Shown here in pieces: positions 25,686-33,607 of a stretch of 47,834 nt of DNA. Below the pieces are notes generated by a model that was not told the DNA's origin, ran no database searches, and saw only the letters and a program-made list of their open reading frames with translations. This stretch comes from Vibrio sp. 10N.261.45.E2 (GTDB taxonomy: Bacteria > Pseudomonadota > Gammaproteobacteria > Enterobacterales > Vibrionaceae), in assembly GCF_002875705.1 (NCBI RefSeq), contig NZ_MCZZ01000177.1, positions 1 through 47,834 of the forward strand. Direction: 5' to 3'. How positions within the stretch are numbered: position 1 is the stretch's first letter; each line of letters begins with the position of its first letter. Both the position numbers and the translations under genes were made by a program.

Positions 25686-26672
25686 ATGAATCATACAGCG
25701 AGCACAACGATAGAACCTGCGGACAAAAGCCTTTTTTCTCGTCTGAATTTGAAAGCGCTTACACCGTATGGATTCCTTCTGCCGTTTCTGATCATTTTTT
25801 CTGTATTTGGGATCTTCCCGCTGTTGTTCTCTGTTTACCTGTCGTTCCACGAATGGAACCCAGTACAGGGCATGGACGCAATGCAGTTCGTTGGTTTTGA
25901 GAACTATCACATTGCCTTGACTGACCCGTGGCTATGGCGCTCATTAAAGAACACATTATGGCTAGCAATCACTTCGGGTGTGGCTCAGCACTTAGTCGCT
26001 ATTCCAGTGGCTTACATGTTGGTTTCAATGGGTGACCGTATGCGTCACTGGCTAACATCGGCGTACTTTTTACCGTTCATCACATCAACGGTCGCAGCGT
26101 CACTGATTTTCTTCAATATGTACTCTCCTAACTCAGGAATCATTAACCAAACGCTTATGGCACTGGCCGATAGCACACTGTTTGGTTGGGCATTTGCTTG
26201 GGTTAACGATTTTCAACCAATCCGCTGGTTAGACGATGCCACTATGGTGAAGCCGTCTATCGCGATCATGGTTTTCTGGAAATACACCGGTTTTAACATC
26301 GTCCTTTACACCACAGGTTTAATGACGATTCCTAAAGATATTTTAGAAGCTGCTCGTATGGATGGTGCCAACGCCTTCCGCCGCTTCTGGAACATCTCAC
26401 TACCAATGATTCGTCCATTCATCTTCTTTGCTATCACCATGACCATCATCGGTAACCTGCAAATGTTTGAAGAACCGTTCGTTCTAACGCGTGGCACAGG
26501 TGGTACAGGTCAATCTGGTTTAACTATCTCGATGTACCTCTACAAAGTAGGCTGGGAGTGGTTAGAAATGGGCACAGCATCAGCGATTTCATGGCTTCTG
26601 TTTGCACTCATCGCGTCTTGTACTTTGGTTCAATTTTTATTCTTCGGTAAGAAAGGCTTAGGGGAACATTAA
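25686..26672 (+). CDS. ABC sugar permease, MalF-type subunit
   Basis: Inner-membrane subunit, 328 aa, about six to seven helices beginning at TPYGFLLPFLIIFSVFGIFP. The EAA loop that docks the ATPase is visible as DILEAARMDGANAFRRFW followed by NISLPMIRP. Typical family segments include FHEWNPVQGM and FVGFENYHIAL. An AGAGG site lies 8 bp before the ATG. The next permease gene begins 1 bp after its stop codon, so the two are translated together. Confidence 0.94.
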   Translation: MNHTASTTIEPADKSLFSRLNLKALTPYGFLLPFLIIFSVFGIFPLLFSVYLSFHEWNPVQGMDAMQFVGFENYHIALTDPWLWRSLKNTLWLAITSGVAQHLVAIPVAYMLVSMGDRMRHWLTSAYFLPFITSTVAASLIFFNMYSPNSGIINQTLMALADSTLFGWAFAWVNDFQPIRWLDDATMVKPSIAIMVFWKYTGFNIVLYTTGLMTIPKDILEAARMDGANAFRRFWNISLPMIRPFIFFAITMTIIGNLQMFEEPFVLTRGTGGTGQSGLTISMYLYKVGWEWLEMGTASAISWLLFALIASCTLVQFLFFGKKGLGEH

Positions 26673-26673
26673 G

Positions 26674-27567
26674 ATGTCGACATCAATTAAGACAAATACC
26701 TCACCACTAAGTGGCCTAATGCCAAGCGAACGCACCATGTACATCATGACTAAGATCTTGATGGTCATGCTCGGCATATTACTGATTGTTTCCGCAATCA
26801 TTACGGTGTTCCCGTTTGTGTGGTCAGCACTGCTTTCAACGCGTGACCGTTCGGAGATCTTCGGTTCGGGCATCAGCTTTGCGATTGGCGACAGCCTAAT
26901 GGTGAACTACGCAAAACTGCTAGAGATCATGCCGTTTTGGAAAGCGATGTTTAACTCGATTTACGTGGCTTTCTTAGGCACCACCATCTCGCTGCTGTTT
27001 TGTAGCATGGGTGGTTATGCATTTGCTGTGTTTAAGTTCCGCGGTAAGAACGTGTTGTTCGGCATGCTAGTTGGCTCAATGGCGATTCCGCCTGTGCTTA
27101 GCTTGATCCCTTACTTCATGATCGTGAAATTTTTAGGCTTGCTGGATAACCACATGGCGGTATGGCTACCGTTCACCACCACGCCATTTGGTATCTTCTT
27201 GATGCGTCAGCACGTGATTGCATCGATTCCTAAAGAGCTATTAGAAGCAGCGAAACTGGATGGCGCAGGTGAGTTCAGAACGTACTGGAGTGTGGTACTG
27301 CCACTGATGAAACCAGCACTAGCAACGCTCGCTATCGTGCAGTTCGTCTTCTTCTGGAACATGTTTATGCAGCCTCTTGTGGTGCTGAACAACCCTGACA
27401 ATTACGTCATCACACAAGCACTACGAAGTGTTCAAGGTATTCCGAATACACCATGGGGCGCGGTAATGCTAGGTACCACCATTTCTATTTTACCACTCGT
27501 GATTACATACCTGTTCGCATCGAAACAGATGATCAGTGGTTTAACGTCCGGCGCAGTTAAAGGTTAG
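26674..27567 (+). CDS. ABC sugar permease, MalG-type subunit
   Basis: Inner-membrane partner of the preceding permease, 297 aa, six helices with the EAA loop KELLEAAKLDGAGEFRTYW followed by SVVLPLMKP. It opens with a short cytoplasmic tail and the helix ILMVMLGILLIVSAIITVFP. It follows its partner without a gap and is followed by the beta-glucosidase gene after 17 bp, indicating one operon. Confidence 0.94.
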   Translation: MSTSIKTNTSPLSGLMPSERTMYIMTKILMVMLGILLIVSAIITVFPFVWSALLSTRDRSEIFGSGISFAIGDSLMVNYAKLLEIMPFWKAMFNSIYVAFLGTTISLLFCSMGGYAFAVFKFRGKNVLFGMLVGSMAIPPVLSLIPYFMIVKFLGLLDNHMAVWLPFTTTPFGIFLMRQHVIASIPKELLEAAKLDGAGEFRTYWSVVLPLMKPALATLAIVQFVFFWNMFMQPLVVLNNPDNYVITQALRSVQGIPNTPWGAVMLGTTISILPLVITYLFASKQMISGLTSGAVKG

Positions 27568-27584
27568 GTTTAAGGGTTATAACA

Positions 27585-28934
27585 ATGAATAAATTTCAAC
27601 TTCCAAGTGATTCAAAGTTACGCAGTAAGGAATTTGTATTCGGTGTCGCAACATCTTCATACCAAATTGAAGGCGGCGTTGAAGAGGGCGGTCGCACACC
27701 GTCTATCTGGGACACTTTCTGTAAGACACCGGGCAAGGTCGATAACGGCGACAGTGGTGATGTGGCGTGTGATCACTACCATTTATGGCAACAAGATATC
27801 GAGATGATTCAAGGCCTAGGCGTTGATGCTTACCGTCTATCTATTGCGTGGCCACGCATCCTGCCACAAGACGGTGTCGTGAACCAGCAAGGTCTAGAGT
27901 TTTACGGTCAGATCATCGATGAGTGTCATGCTCGTGGCATGAAGGTATATGTGACGTTGTATCACTGGGATCTTCCGCAATACCTTGAAGACAAGGGCGG
28001 TTGGCTAAACCGCGAAACGTCTTACAAATTCGCAGAATACGCAGAAGTGGTGAGTAAATACTTTGGTGATACCATCGACGTATACACCACTCTCAATGAA
28101 CCGTTTGTGTCTGCGTTTCTCGGTTACCGCTGGGGCGAACATGCGCCTGGTATTAAGGGTGAAAAAGAGGGCTACTTAGCGTCTCATCACTTAATGTTGG
28201 CACATGGTTTGGCGATGCCGATTCTTCGCAAGAATGCGCCTCATGCTAAGCATGGTGTGGTATTTAACGCGACTCCGGCATACCCGCTAACGCCACAAGA
28301 TCAAGGCGCCGCAGACTACTGTGAAGCAGAGAACTACCACTGGTTCATCGACCCTGTACTGAAAGGTGAATACCCACAGCTGGTCGTTGATCGCCAAGCG
28401 ATGAACATGCCGATGATTCTAGAAGGCGATTTAGACATCATCAGCGCACCGGTTGATTACATCGGCATCAACTACTACACACGTAATGTGGCTCGCTTCA
28501 ACGAGAACGGTGACATTGAATCAGTAAAACAGACTGATGCTGAACACACTTACATCGGCTGGGAAATCAACCCACAAGGCCTAACGGATTTGCTAACCCG
28601 CTTGAATGACCGTTATGAAAACCTACCTGCGATTTACATTACTGAAAATGGCGCAGCGGGTAACGACGAGCGTGTAAACGGGCAAGTGATGGATGACCAA
28701 CGTGTTCGTTACTTCCAAGGTCATATCGAAGCGGTTCATAACGCCGTTGAAGCGGGTGTGAAAGTGAACGGTTACTTCGCTTGGAGCCTAATGGATAACT
28801 TTGAGTGGGCATTTGGCTACTGCCAGCGTTTTGGCATTGTCCATGTTGATTACACCACCCAAGAAAGAACATTGAAACAGAGCGCAATTGCGTACCGAAA
28901 TATGCTGCTAGAGCGCGCTGAGGAGAACAGATAA
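27585..28934 (+). CDS. Beta-glucosidase, glycoside hydrolase family 1
   Basis: Cytoplasmic retaining beta-glycosidase of 449 aa, the usual GH1 length, splitting beta-glucosides or 6-unphosphorylated disaccharides into monosaccharides. Catalytic acid/base Glu172 is in TLNEP and nucleophile Glu354 in YITENG; substrate-binding segments ATSSYQIEGG and NYYTRN and the aglycone-side EWAFGY are present. The phospho-binding serine/lysine pattern of 6-phospho-beta-glucosidases is not evident, in keeping with ABC rather than PTS uptake. No signal peptide. Its TAA stop overlaps the ATG of the ATPase gene (TAATG). Confidence 0.93.
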   Translation: MNKFQLPSDSKLRSKEFVFGVATSSYQIEGGVEEGGRTPSIWDTFCKTPGKVDNGDSGDVACDHYHLWQQDIEMIQGLGVDAYRLSIAWPRILPQDGVVNQQGLEFYGQIIDECHARGMKVYVTLYHWDLPQYLEDKGGWLNRETSYKFAEYAEVVSKYFGDTIDVYTTLNEPFVSAFLGYRWGEHAPGIKGEKEGYLASHHLMLAHGLAMPILRKNAPHAKHGVVFNATPAYPLTPQDQGAADYCEAENYHWFIDPVLKGEYPQLVVDRQAMNMPMILEGDLDIISAPVDYIGINYYTRNVARFNENGDIESVKQTDAEHTYIGWEINPQGLTDLLTRLNDRYENLPAIYITENGAAGNDERVNGQVMDDQRVRYFQGHIEAVHNAVEAGVKVNGYFAWSLMDNFEWAFGYCQRFGIVHVDYTTQERTLKQSAIAYRNMLLERAEENR

Positions 28935-30025
28935 TGGCTAAAGTAGAATTTAAGAACATCAAGAAATCATTCGGTGATGTTGAAGTGGTTAAAGAGTTTG
29001 ATTTTACGGTTGAAGACGGCGAATTCGTGGTTTTCCTTGGCCCATCCGGCTGTGGTAAATCAACAACGCTACGCATGCTTGCTGGCCTTGAAAGCATCAG
29101 CTCTGGTGACATTGTAGTTGGCGGCAAGCTGATGAATAAAGTCGACGCGAAAGACCGTGACTTAGCAATGGTATTCCAAAGCTACGCACTGTACCCACAC
29201 ATGACGGTTTACGAGAACATCGCTTTCGCTCTAAAACTGAAGGGTATGCCAAAGGCTGAGATTGACGTAGAAGTACGCAAAGCTGCAAAAATGCTAGAGC
29301 TTGACCCACTGCTGAACCGTAAGCCAAAAGAGCTTTCTGGTGGTCAGCGTCAGCGTGTGGCAATGGGCCGTGCGATGGTTCGTACACCTAAGGTGTTCTT
29401 GTTTGATGAGCCGCTCTCTAACCTAGATGCAAAACTTCGTGGTGTGATGCGTGAAGAGATCAAACACCTACACCGAGAGCTTAAAACTACCACGATCTAC
29501 GTAACACACGATCAGATCGAAGCGATGACCTTGGCGGATCGTATCGTGATCCTGAAAGATGGTTATGTTGCTCAAGTTGGTACGCCAACTGAGGTGTTCC
29601 AACGCCCGGCTAACAAGTTTGTCGCGCAATTCATTGGTAACCCGTCAATGAACATGTTGGAAGCTCAGCTGATTGAAAAAGAAGGTGAATATTTCGTTGA
29701 ACTTGGTGATGTTCATATTCCACTGCCTGAGCGCTTTAAGTCTCTAGCTTCTAAGAATTTAGCACTTCACTTTGGTGTTCGTCCAACAGACATCCATCTA
29801 CGTGCTGAGCAAGTTGACCACGACCGTGTGCTGCCATTCCCTGTGAAAATCAAAGACAAGGAACTACTAGGTGCGAGCATTCTTCTGAAAACAGAAATCG
29901 GTGGCCAACCGCTGATGGTTGAGACCCAAGCGGCTGAAGTGGATGTGAAAGAACTGACACTTTACTTAGATTTGGATGCTTTCCACCTGTTTGACGCACT
30001 GAGCGAGAATTCGCTAGCGAGCTAG
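28934..30025 (+). CDS. ABC sugar importer ATPase, MalK/UgpC/MsmK type
   Basis: Cytoplasmic ATPase of 363 aa that powers the MalF/MalG-type permease pair. Walker A GPSGCGKST, signature LSGGQRQRVAMGRAM, Walker B VFLFDEPLSNLDAKLR, switch region VTHDQIEAMTLADR, and a C-terminal TOBE/OB domain from about 235 (FGVRPTDIHLRAEQVD). The C-terminal domain sometimes binds regulators in this family. The start overlaps the beta-glucosidase stop by one base, so an enzyme gene is embedded between permease and ATPase genes of the same importer. Confidence 0.95.
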   Translation: MAKVEFKNIKKSFGDVEVVKEFDFTVEDGEFVVFLGPSGCGKSTTLRMLAGLESISSGDIVVGGKLMNKVDAKDRDLAMVFQSYALYPHMTVYENIAFALKLKGMPKAEIDVEVRKAAKMLELDPLLNRKPKELSGGQRQRVAMGRAMVRTPKVFLFDEPLSNLDAKLRGVMREEIKHLHRELKTTTIYVTHDQIEAMTLADRIVILKDGYVAQVGTPTEVFQRPANKFVAQFIGNPSMNMLEAQLIEKEGEYFVELGDVHIPLPERFKSLASKNLALHFGVRPTDIHLRAEQVDHDRVLPFPVKIKDKELLGASILLKTEIGGQPLMVETQAAEVDVKELTLYLDLDAFHLFDALSENSLAS

Positions 30026-30099
30026 TCAATTACGAGCTAGCCAGTCAATCTAAGTCAGCCAACGAGCTGATACCACTCTACTTACGACAAATTGTTTTG

Positions 30100-30122
30100 G
30101 CTCCTCCTGATTTGGGAGGGGC
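30100..30122 (+). promoter_or_regulatory. Hairpin just upstream of the GH94 phosphorylase start
   Basis: GCTCCTCC pairs with GGAGGGGC (one G-T pair) across a 7-base loop. The right arm is a purine-rich ribosome-binding-like tract and the left arm resembles its anti-sequence. It ends 11 bp before the preferred ATG at 30134, and may affect translation or mRNA stability. Confidence 0.5.
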
Positions 30123-30133
30123 TAGGGATAGTG

Positions 30134-32548
30134 ATGATGAAATTCGGATATTTTGACGATAAAAACAAAGAATACGTAGCGACAACGCCATGTACACCAA
30201 TCAAATGGTGTAACTATGTAGGCACATTAGATTTCGGTGGCATTGTTGATAGCAACGGTGGCGTGTTGTTGTGTAAGGGCGATCCTGCACTTAACCGTAT
30301 CACTAAGTACATTGCTCAACTGCCAAACTCAGATTTTAAAGGTTCGACAATGTACCTAAAGGTACGTGATGAAGCGGGCAACGTAGAAGTATTCTCACCT
30401 TTCTACACACCCACTCTGAAGCCGCTCGATAAGTTTGAAAACCACACCGGTTTGTCTTACACCACCATCATTGCAGAAGCCTTTGGTGTGCGTTGTGAAG
30501 CGACGTTCTTTGTACCAAAAGCTGACCAAGTACTGCTACAAGACATCAAAGTCACCAACATTTCAGGTAAAACACTGCACGTTGATGTGGTACCTGTGTA
30601 TGAATTCACACACTTCGATGCACTTAAACAGCTACTCAATGCGGACTGGGTTCCACAAACCATGACGCTAAAAGCACACCAGCAAGAGTCGGGTCATACC
30701 GTGCTTGAGCAGTATGCCTTCATGAAGCGTGACTACGCGGTGAACCTGATGACAGCGGATCGCCCTGCGACTTCGTTTGACGGCGATCGCCAATCATTCC
30801 TTGGCCAGTTTGGTTATGGTACATGGGCTGCGCCGCAAGCGTTAGAAAACGACGAACTTGGTAATACAGAATGTCTGCGTGGCGATAACATTGGTGCACT
30901 CAACCTACGCTTAGGATGGTTATCTCCAGAGCAGACAGAGCGTACGGTTGTACAAATTGCACAAGAAGAGAGTGTTGAAGCAGCGCTGCCTCTATTGGCT
31001 AAATATCGTGACCATTCTGTTGTTGATGCGGCTTTTGCTGAGTTATCTGAACATTGGGATTCTTATCTACAAGCGGTTCAGGTCGAAACGCCAGATCCGG
31101 CAATGAACTCGATGCTTAACGTACACAACCCACGTCAATGCCACACTACCAAAAACTGGTCTCGTTACCTGTCTTTGTATCAGCTTGGCTATGGCGCTCG
31201 TGGTATCGGTTTCCGTGACTCTTCGCAAGATACATTGGGCGTTATTACTCATATGCCAGAAGAGGCGCGCGAGTTCATTGAGCGCTTACTATCAGTGCAA
31301 AACACTAACGGTTCGGCAATGCATCAGTTCTTCCCATCAACCATGGAAGCGAACGCGGGTGACTCACGTGAAGAAGAAGATCGCCCGGATTATTACGGTG
31401 ATGATCACCTTTGGATCATCTACGCAGTGACTCAATATGTGAAAGAGACGGGCAATGCTGATTTCTTGAACAAAGAGATCCCATTCTACCAAAAAGACAA
31501 AGCAGGCAACCCTGTGGAAACGGGAACGGTTTGGAATCACCTGTGTCGCGCGATCGAATTTACGTATACCAATACGGGTGAGCACGGCCTACCGTTGTTA
31601 GGTTTTGCAGACTGGAATGACACAGTAAACCTGCCAACGGGTGCTGAGTCGATGATGGTAGCTAATATGTACGGTAAAGCGTTGCTTGATATGTTGGATC
31701 TTTGTGAGCTGCGCGATGAAGTGCAACTGACAGCTCAGTTTAAAGAACAATACCAACAAATGCAGAGCACTGTGAATGAGTGCGGTTGGGATGGCGAATG
31801 GTTTGTGCGTTACTTTGATGAGCAAGGCTTGCCAATCGGCTCTCACAAGAACGAACAAGGGCAGATCTACACTAACGGTCAAAGCTGGCCTGTGATTTCT
31901 GGTTTCGCGACTCAAGAACGTGCGACGCAAGCGCTAGATTCGGTTTATACCAAGCTGAACACGGCTAATGGTATCAAGCTTTCAACTCCTGGTTACAACG
32001 GTTTTGATCCACAACTAGGTGGCGTTTCGACATACCCACCGGGTGCGAAAGAGAACGGCGGTATCTTCCTGCATTCAAACCCTTGGGTGATGATCGCAGA
32101 AGCGAAAATGGGTAACGGCGAGCGTGCTTACGAGTACTATCGTCAAATCAACCCTGCTTCCAAGAACGATGACATTGATACTTTCGAATCTGAACCATAC
32201 TGCTACCCACAAAATATTCTGGGTGACGAGCATAAACAGTTCGGTTTAGGTCGTAATGCATGGCTGTCTGGTACCTCATCTTGGACATACGTGGCAGGTA
32301 CACAATGGATTTTGGGTGTTCGACCTGAAATTGATGGTTTGCTGGTGGATCCTTGTATTCCGGCTGAGTGGCCTGAATTCAAAGTCCGTCGTCAGTTCCG
32401 CGGTGCAACATACAACATTCATGTCACCAATCCGAATCGCGTGTGTAAGGGCGTGGTTGAGATGAAGGTTAATGGTGACCTGATTTCAGGTAACAAAGCA
32501 CCGGTATTTACCTCTGGCGAGCACACAATCGAAGTGGTTTTAGGTTAA
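30134..32548 (+). CDS. Glycoside phosphorylase, GH94 family (cellobiose/laminaribiose-type)
   Basis: Cytoplasmic enzyme of 804 aa that should cleave a beta-linked glucobiose with phosphate to alpha-glucose 1-phosphate plus a free sugar, saving one ATP. GH94 hallmarks: YFDDKNKEYV and P-W-Y/N-N-Y opening, GFRDSSQDTLGVITHMPE (near 359-376), DDHLWIIYAV, the catalytic-Asp segment FADWNDTVNL (about 491-500) and GRNAWLSGTSSWTYV. Cellobiose phosphorylase normally has a longer insert after DWNDCLNL; the short version here suggests a different acceptor. An AGGG site lies before the ATG at 30134; a hydrophobic 14-residue extension from 30092 is not supported. Chitobiose, laminaribiose and sophorose remain possible substrates. 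Confidence 0.88.
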   Translation: MMKFGYFDDKNKEYVATTPCTPIKWCNYVGTLDFGGIVDSNGGVLLCKGDPALNRITKYIAQLPNSDFKGSTMYLKVRDEAGNVEVFSPFYTPTLKPLDKFENHTGLSYTTIIAEAFGVRCEATFFVPKADQVLLQDIKVTNISGKTLHVDVVPVYEFTHFDALKQLLNADWVPQTMTLKAHQQESGHTVLEQYAFMKRDYAVNLMTADRPATSFDGDRQSFLGQFGYGTWAAPQALENDELGNTECLRGDNIGALNLRLGWLSPEQTERTVVQIAQEESVEAALPLLAKYRDHSVVDAAFAELSEHWDSYLQAVQVETPDPAMNSMLNVHNPRQCHTTKNWSRYLSLYQLGYGARGIGFRDSSQDTLGVITHMPEEAREFIERLLSVQNTNGSAMHQFFPSTMEANAGDSREEEDRPDYYGDDHLWIIYAVTQYVKETGNADFLNKEIPFYQKDKAGNPVETGTVWNHLCRAIEFTYTNTGEHGLPLLGFADWNDTVNLPTGAESMMVANMYGKALLDMLDLCELRDEVQLTAQFKEQYQQMQSTVNECGWDGEWFVRYFDEQGLPIGSHKNEQGQIYTNGQSWPVISGFATQERATQALDSVYTKLNTANGIKLSTPGYNGFDPQLGGVSTYPPGAKENGGIFLHSNPWVMIAEAKMGNGERAYEYYRQINPASKNDDIDTFESEPYCYPQNILGDEHKQFGLGRNAWLSGTSSWTYVAGTQWILGVRPEIDGLLVDPCIPAEWPEFKVRRQFRGATYNIHVTNPNRVCKGVVEMKVNGDLISGNKAPVFTSGEHTIEVVLG

Positions 32549-32555
32549 CAAAAAG

Positions 32556-32580
32556 AAGGGCGCTTTATGCGCCCTTTATT
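32556..32580. terminator. Terminator between the GH94 gene and the convergent epimerase gene
   Basis: AAGGGCGC / GCGCCCTT with a 5-base loop, a T/A tract following on both strands. Only 47 bp separate the two stops, so it likely serves both genes. Confidence 0.8.
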
Positions 32581-32595
32581 GCTTCTTCAGTTTGG

Positions 32596-33543
32596 TTATT
32601 TGGGCTGATAGATGGCTTGGCATTGCCAAGTGAAGGTTTGAGTTTGGCTTGGGTTAAGTGTCAATAAGCCAATCTGGTTGTTAAACGCATCAGCAGGGCA
32701 AGTCATTGGTTCTATTGCAATACTTTGTTCGATAGTAGGTGTGTACAGTTGAACGAATGGGTAACTTGCACCTTGTTGATAGCGAATCGCGGCGGATGAA
32801 TCTGAGCGTGTAAACGTAAGTTGATTGCTAGTCTTAGAATCAAATTCGAAGCAGTGATTTAAGCTTTGGTTGGTGAGTGAATCACCCAAAGACAAACAGT
32901 CAAAAATGTGTTTTTCACCATTAGGTAGGTCGTTCACGTGTATCACTTCAGAGCACGGTGACATGGCTAGCTCACACTGTTTTAACTCGGCGCCGAGCGA
33001 GAAATAAGGGTGCCAAGCATCACCGAATGGGAATGCAGTGTTACCAAGGTTAGACACCGTTGTTGAGGAAGTAAGTTTGCCCATGATGTCGATCGTGAAG
33101 GTGATATCAAGGCTGAAAGAAAACGGGAAGGCAGGATGCAGAGATGGCGTTTGATACTGCAACGTCACACTGGCTGACTCATCAGTAGCTACAGACTTTG
33201 TGATTGAAAAAGGTTGGTTGTAGAGCAGGCCATGTACGGCGTGATCAGACCAAGGAAAGTTAGCCGGAAGTTGATAGTTTTGGTTATCGAAACTGTAACG
33301 ACCTAAGTTTAAACGGTTTGGAAAAGGAAATAATTTAGCACTGCGGGAAAAGAATGGATGTTGGTTGATCAGTTCATCATAATTCTGATAACCACAAATA
33401 AAAGAAAACGGGCTGTTGTTTACAATATATTTATTGATAACAGCACCAAATCCATTGATTATTTGAAGTTCTATACCATGCTGGTGGCTTATTAATGTGA
33501 CAGAGTCAATATTTCCAAATTTTTCATTTATAATTTTAAACAT
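32596..33543 (-). CDS. Aldose 1-epimerase family protein
   Basis: Galactose-mutarotase-like protein of 315 aa, expected to interconvert alpha and beta anomers of an aldose in the cytoplasm. Family marks include RSAKLFPFPNRLNLGRYSF (Asn-Arg motif), SDHAVHGLLYNQPF with its catalytic-type His, and FGDAWHPYFSLG with a second His. Anomer conversion is useful because GH94 and GH116/GH1 enzymes release beta- or mixed-anomer sugar. It is encoded opposite to its neighbours and diverges from the GH116 gene over 64 bp, so both may share a bidirectional promoter. Substrate inferred. Confidence 0.85.
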   Translation of the reverse strand: MFKIINEKFGNIDSVTLISHQHGIELQIINGFGAVINKYIVNNSPFSFICGYQNYDELINQHPFFSRSAKLFPFPNRLNLGRYSFDNQNYQLPANFPWSDHAVHGLLYNQPFSITKSVATDESASVTLQYQTPSLHPAFPFSFSLDITFTIDIMGKLTSSTTVSNLGNTAFPFGDAWHPYFSLGAELKQCELAMSPCSEVIHVNDLPNGEKHIFDCLSLGDSLTNQSLNHCFEFDSKTSNQLTFTRSDSSAAIRYQQGASYPFVQLYTPTIEQSIAIEPMTCPADAFNNQIGLLTLNPSQTQTFTWQCQAIYQPK

Positions 33544-33607
33544 GTTGATGTCTCCATTTTAAAAAGATATTAACAAGAAGAAAAAAATATTCAATGGCGG
33601 TTTTAAA

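Noticed and set aside
30134..32548. Naming the GH94 enzyme chitobiose phosphorylase
   Set aside because: Vibrios have such an enzyme in their chitin genes, but here there is no GH20, no N-acetylglucosamine kinase or deacetylase, and the companions are glucosidases; left open.
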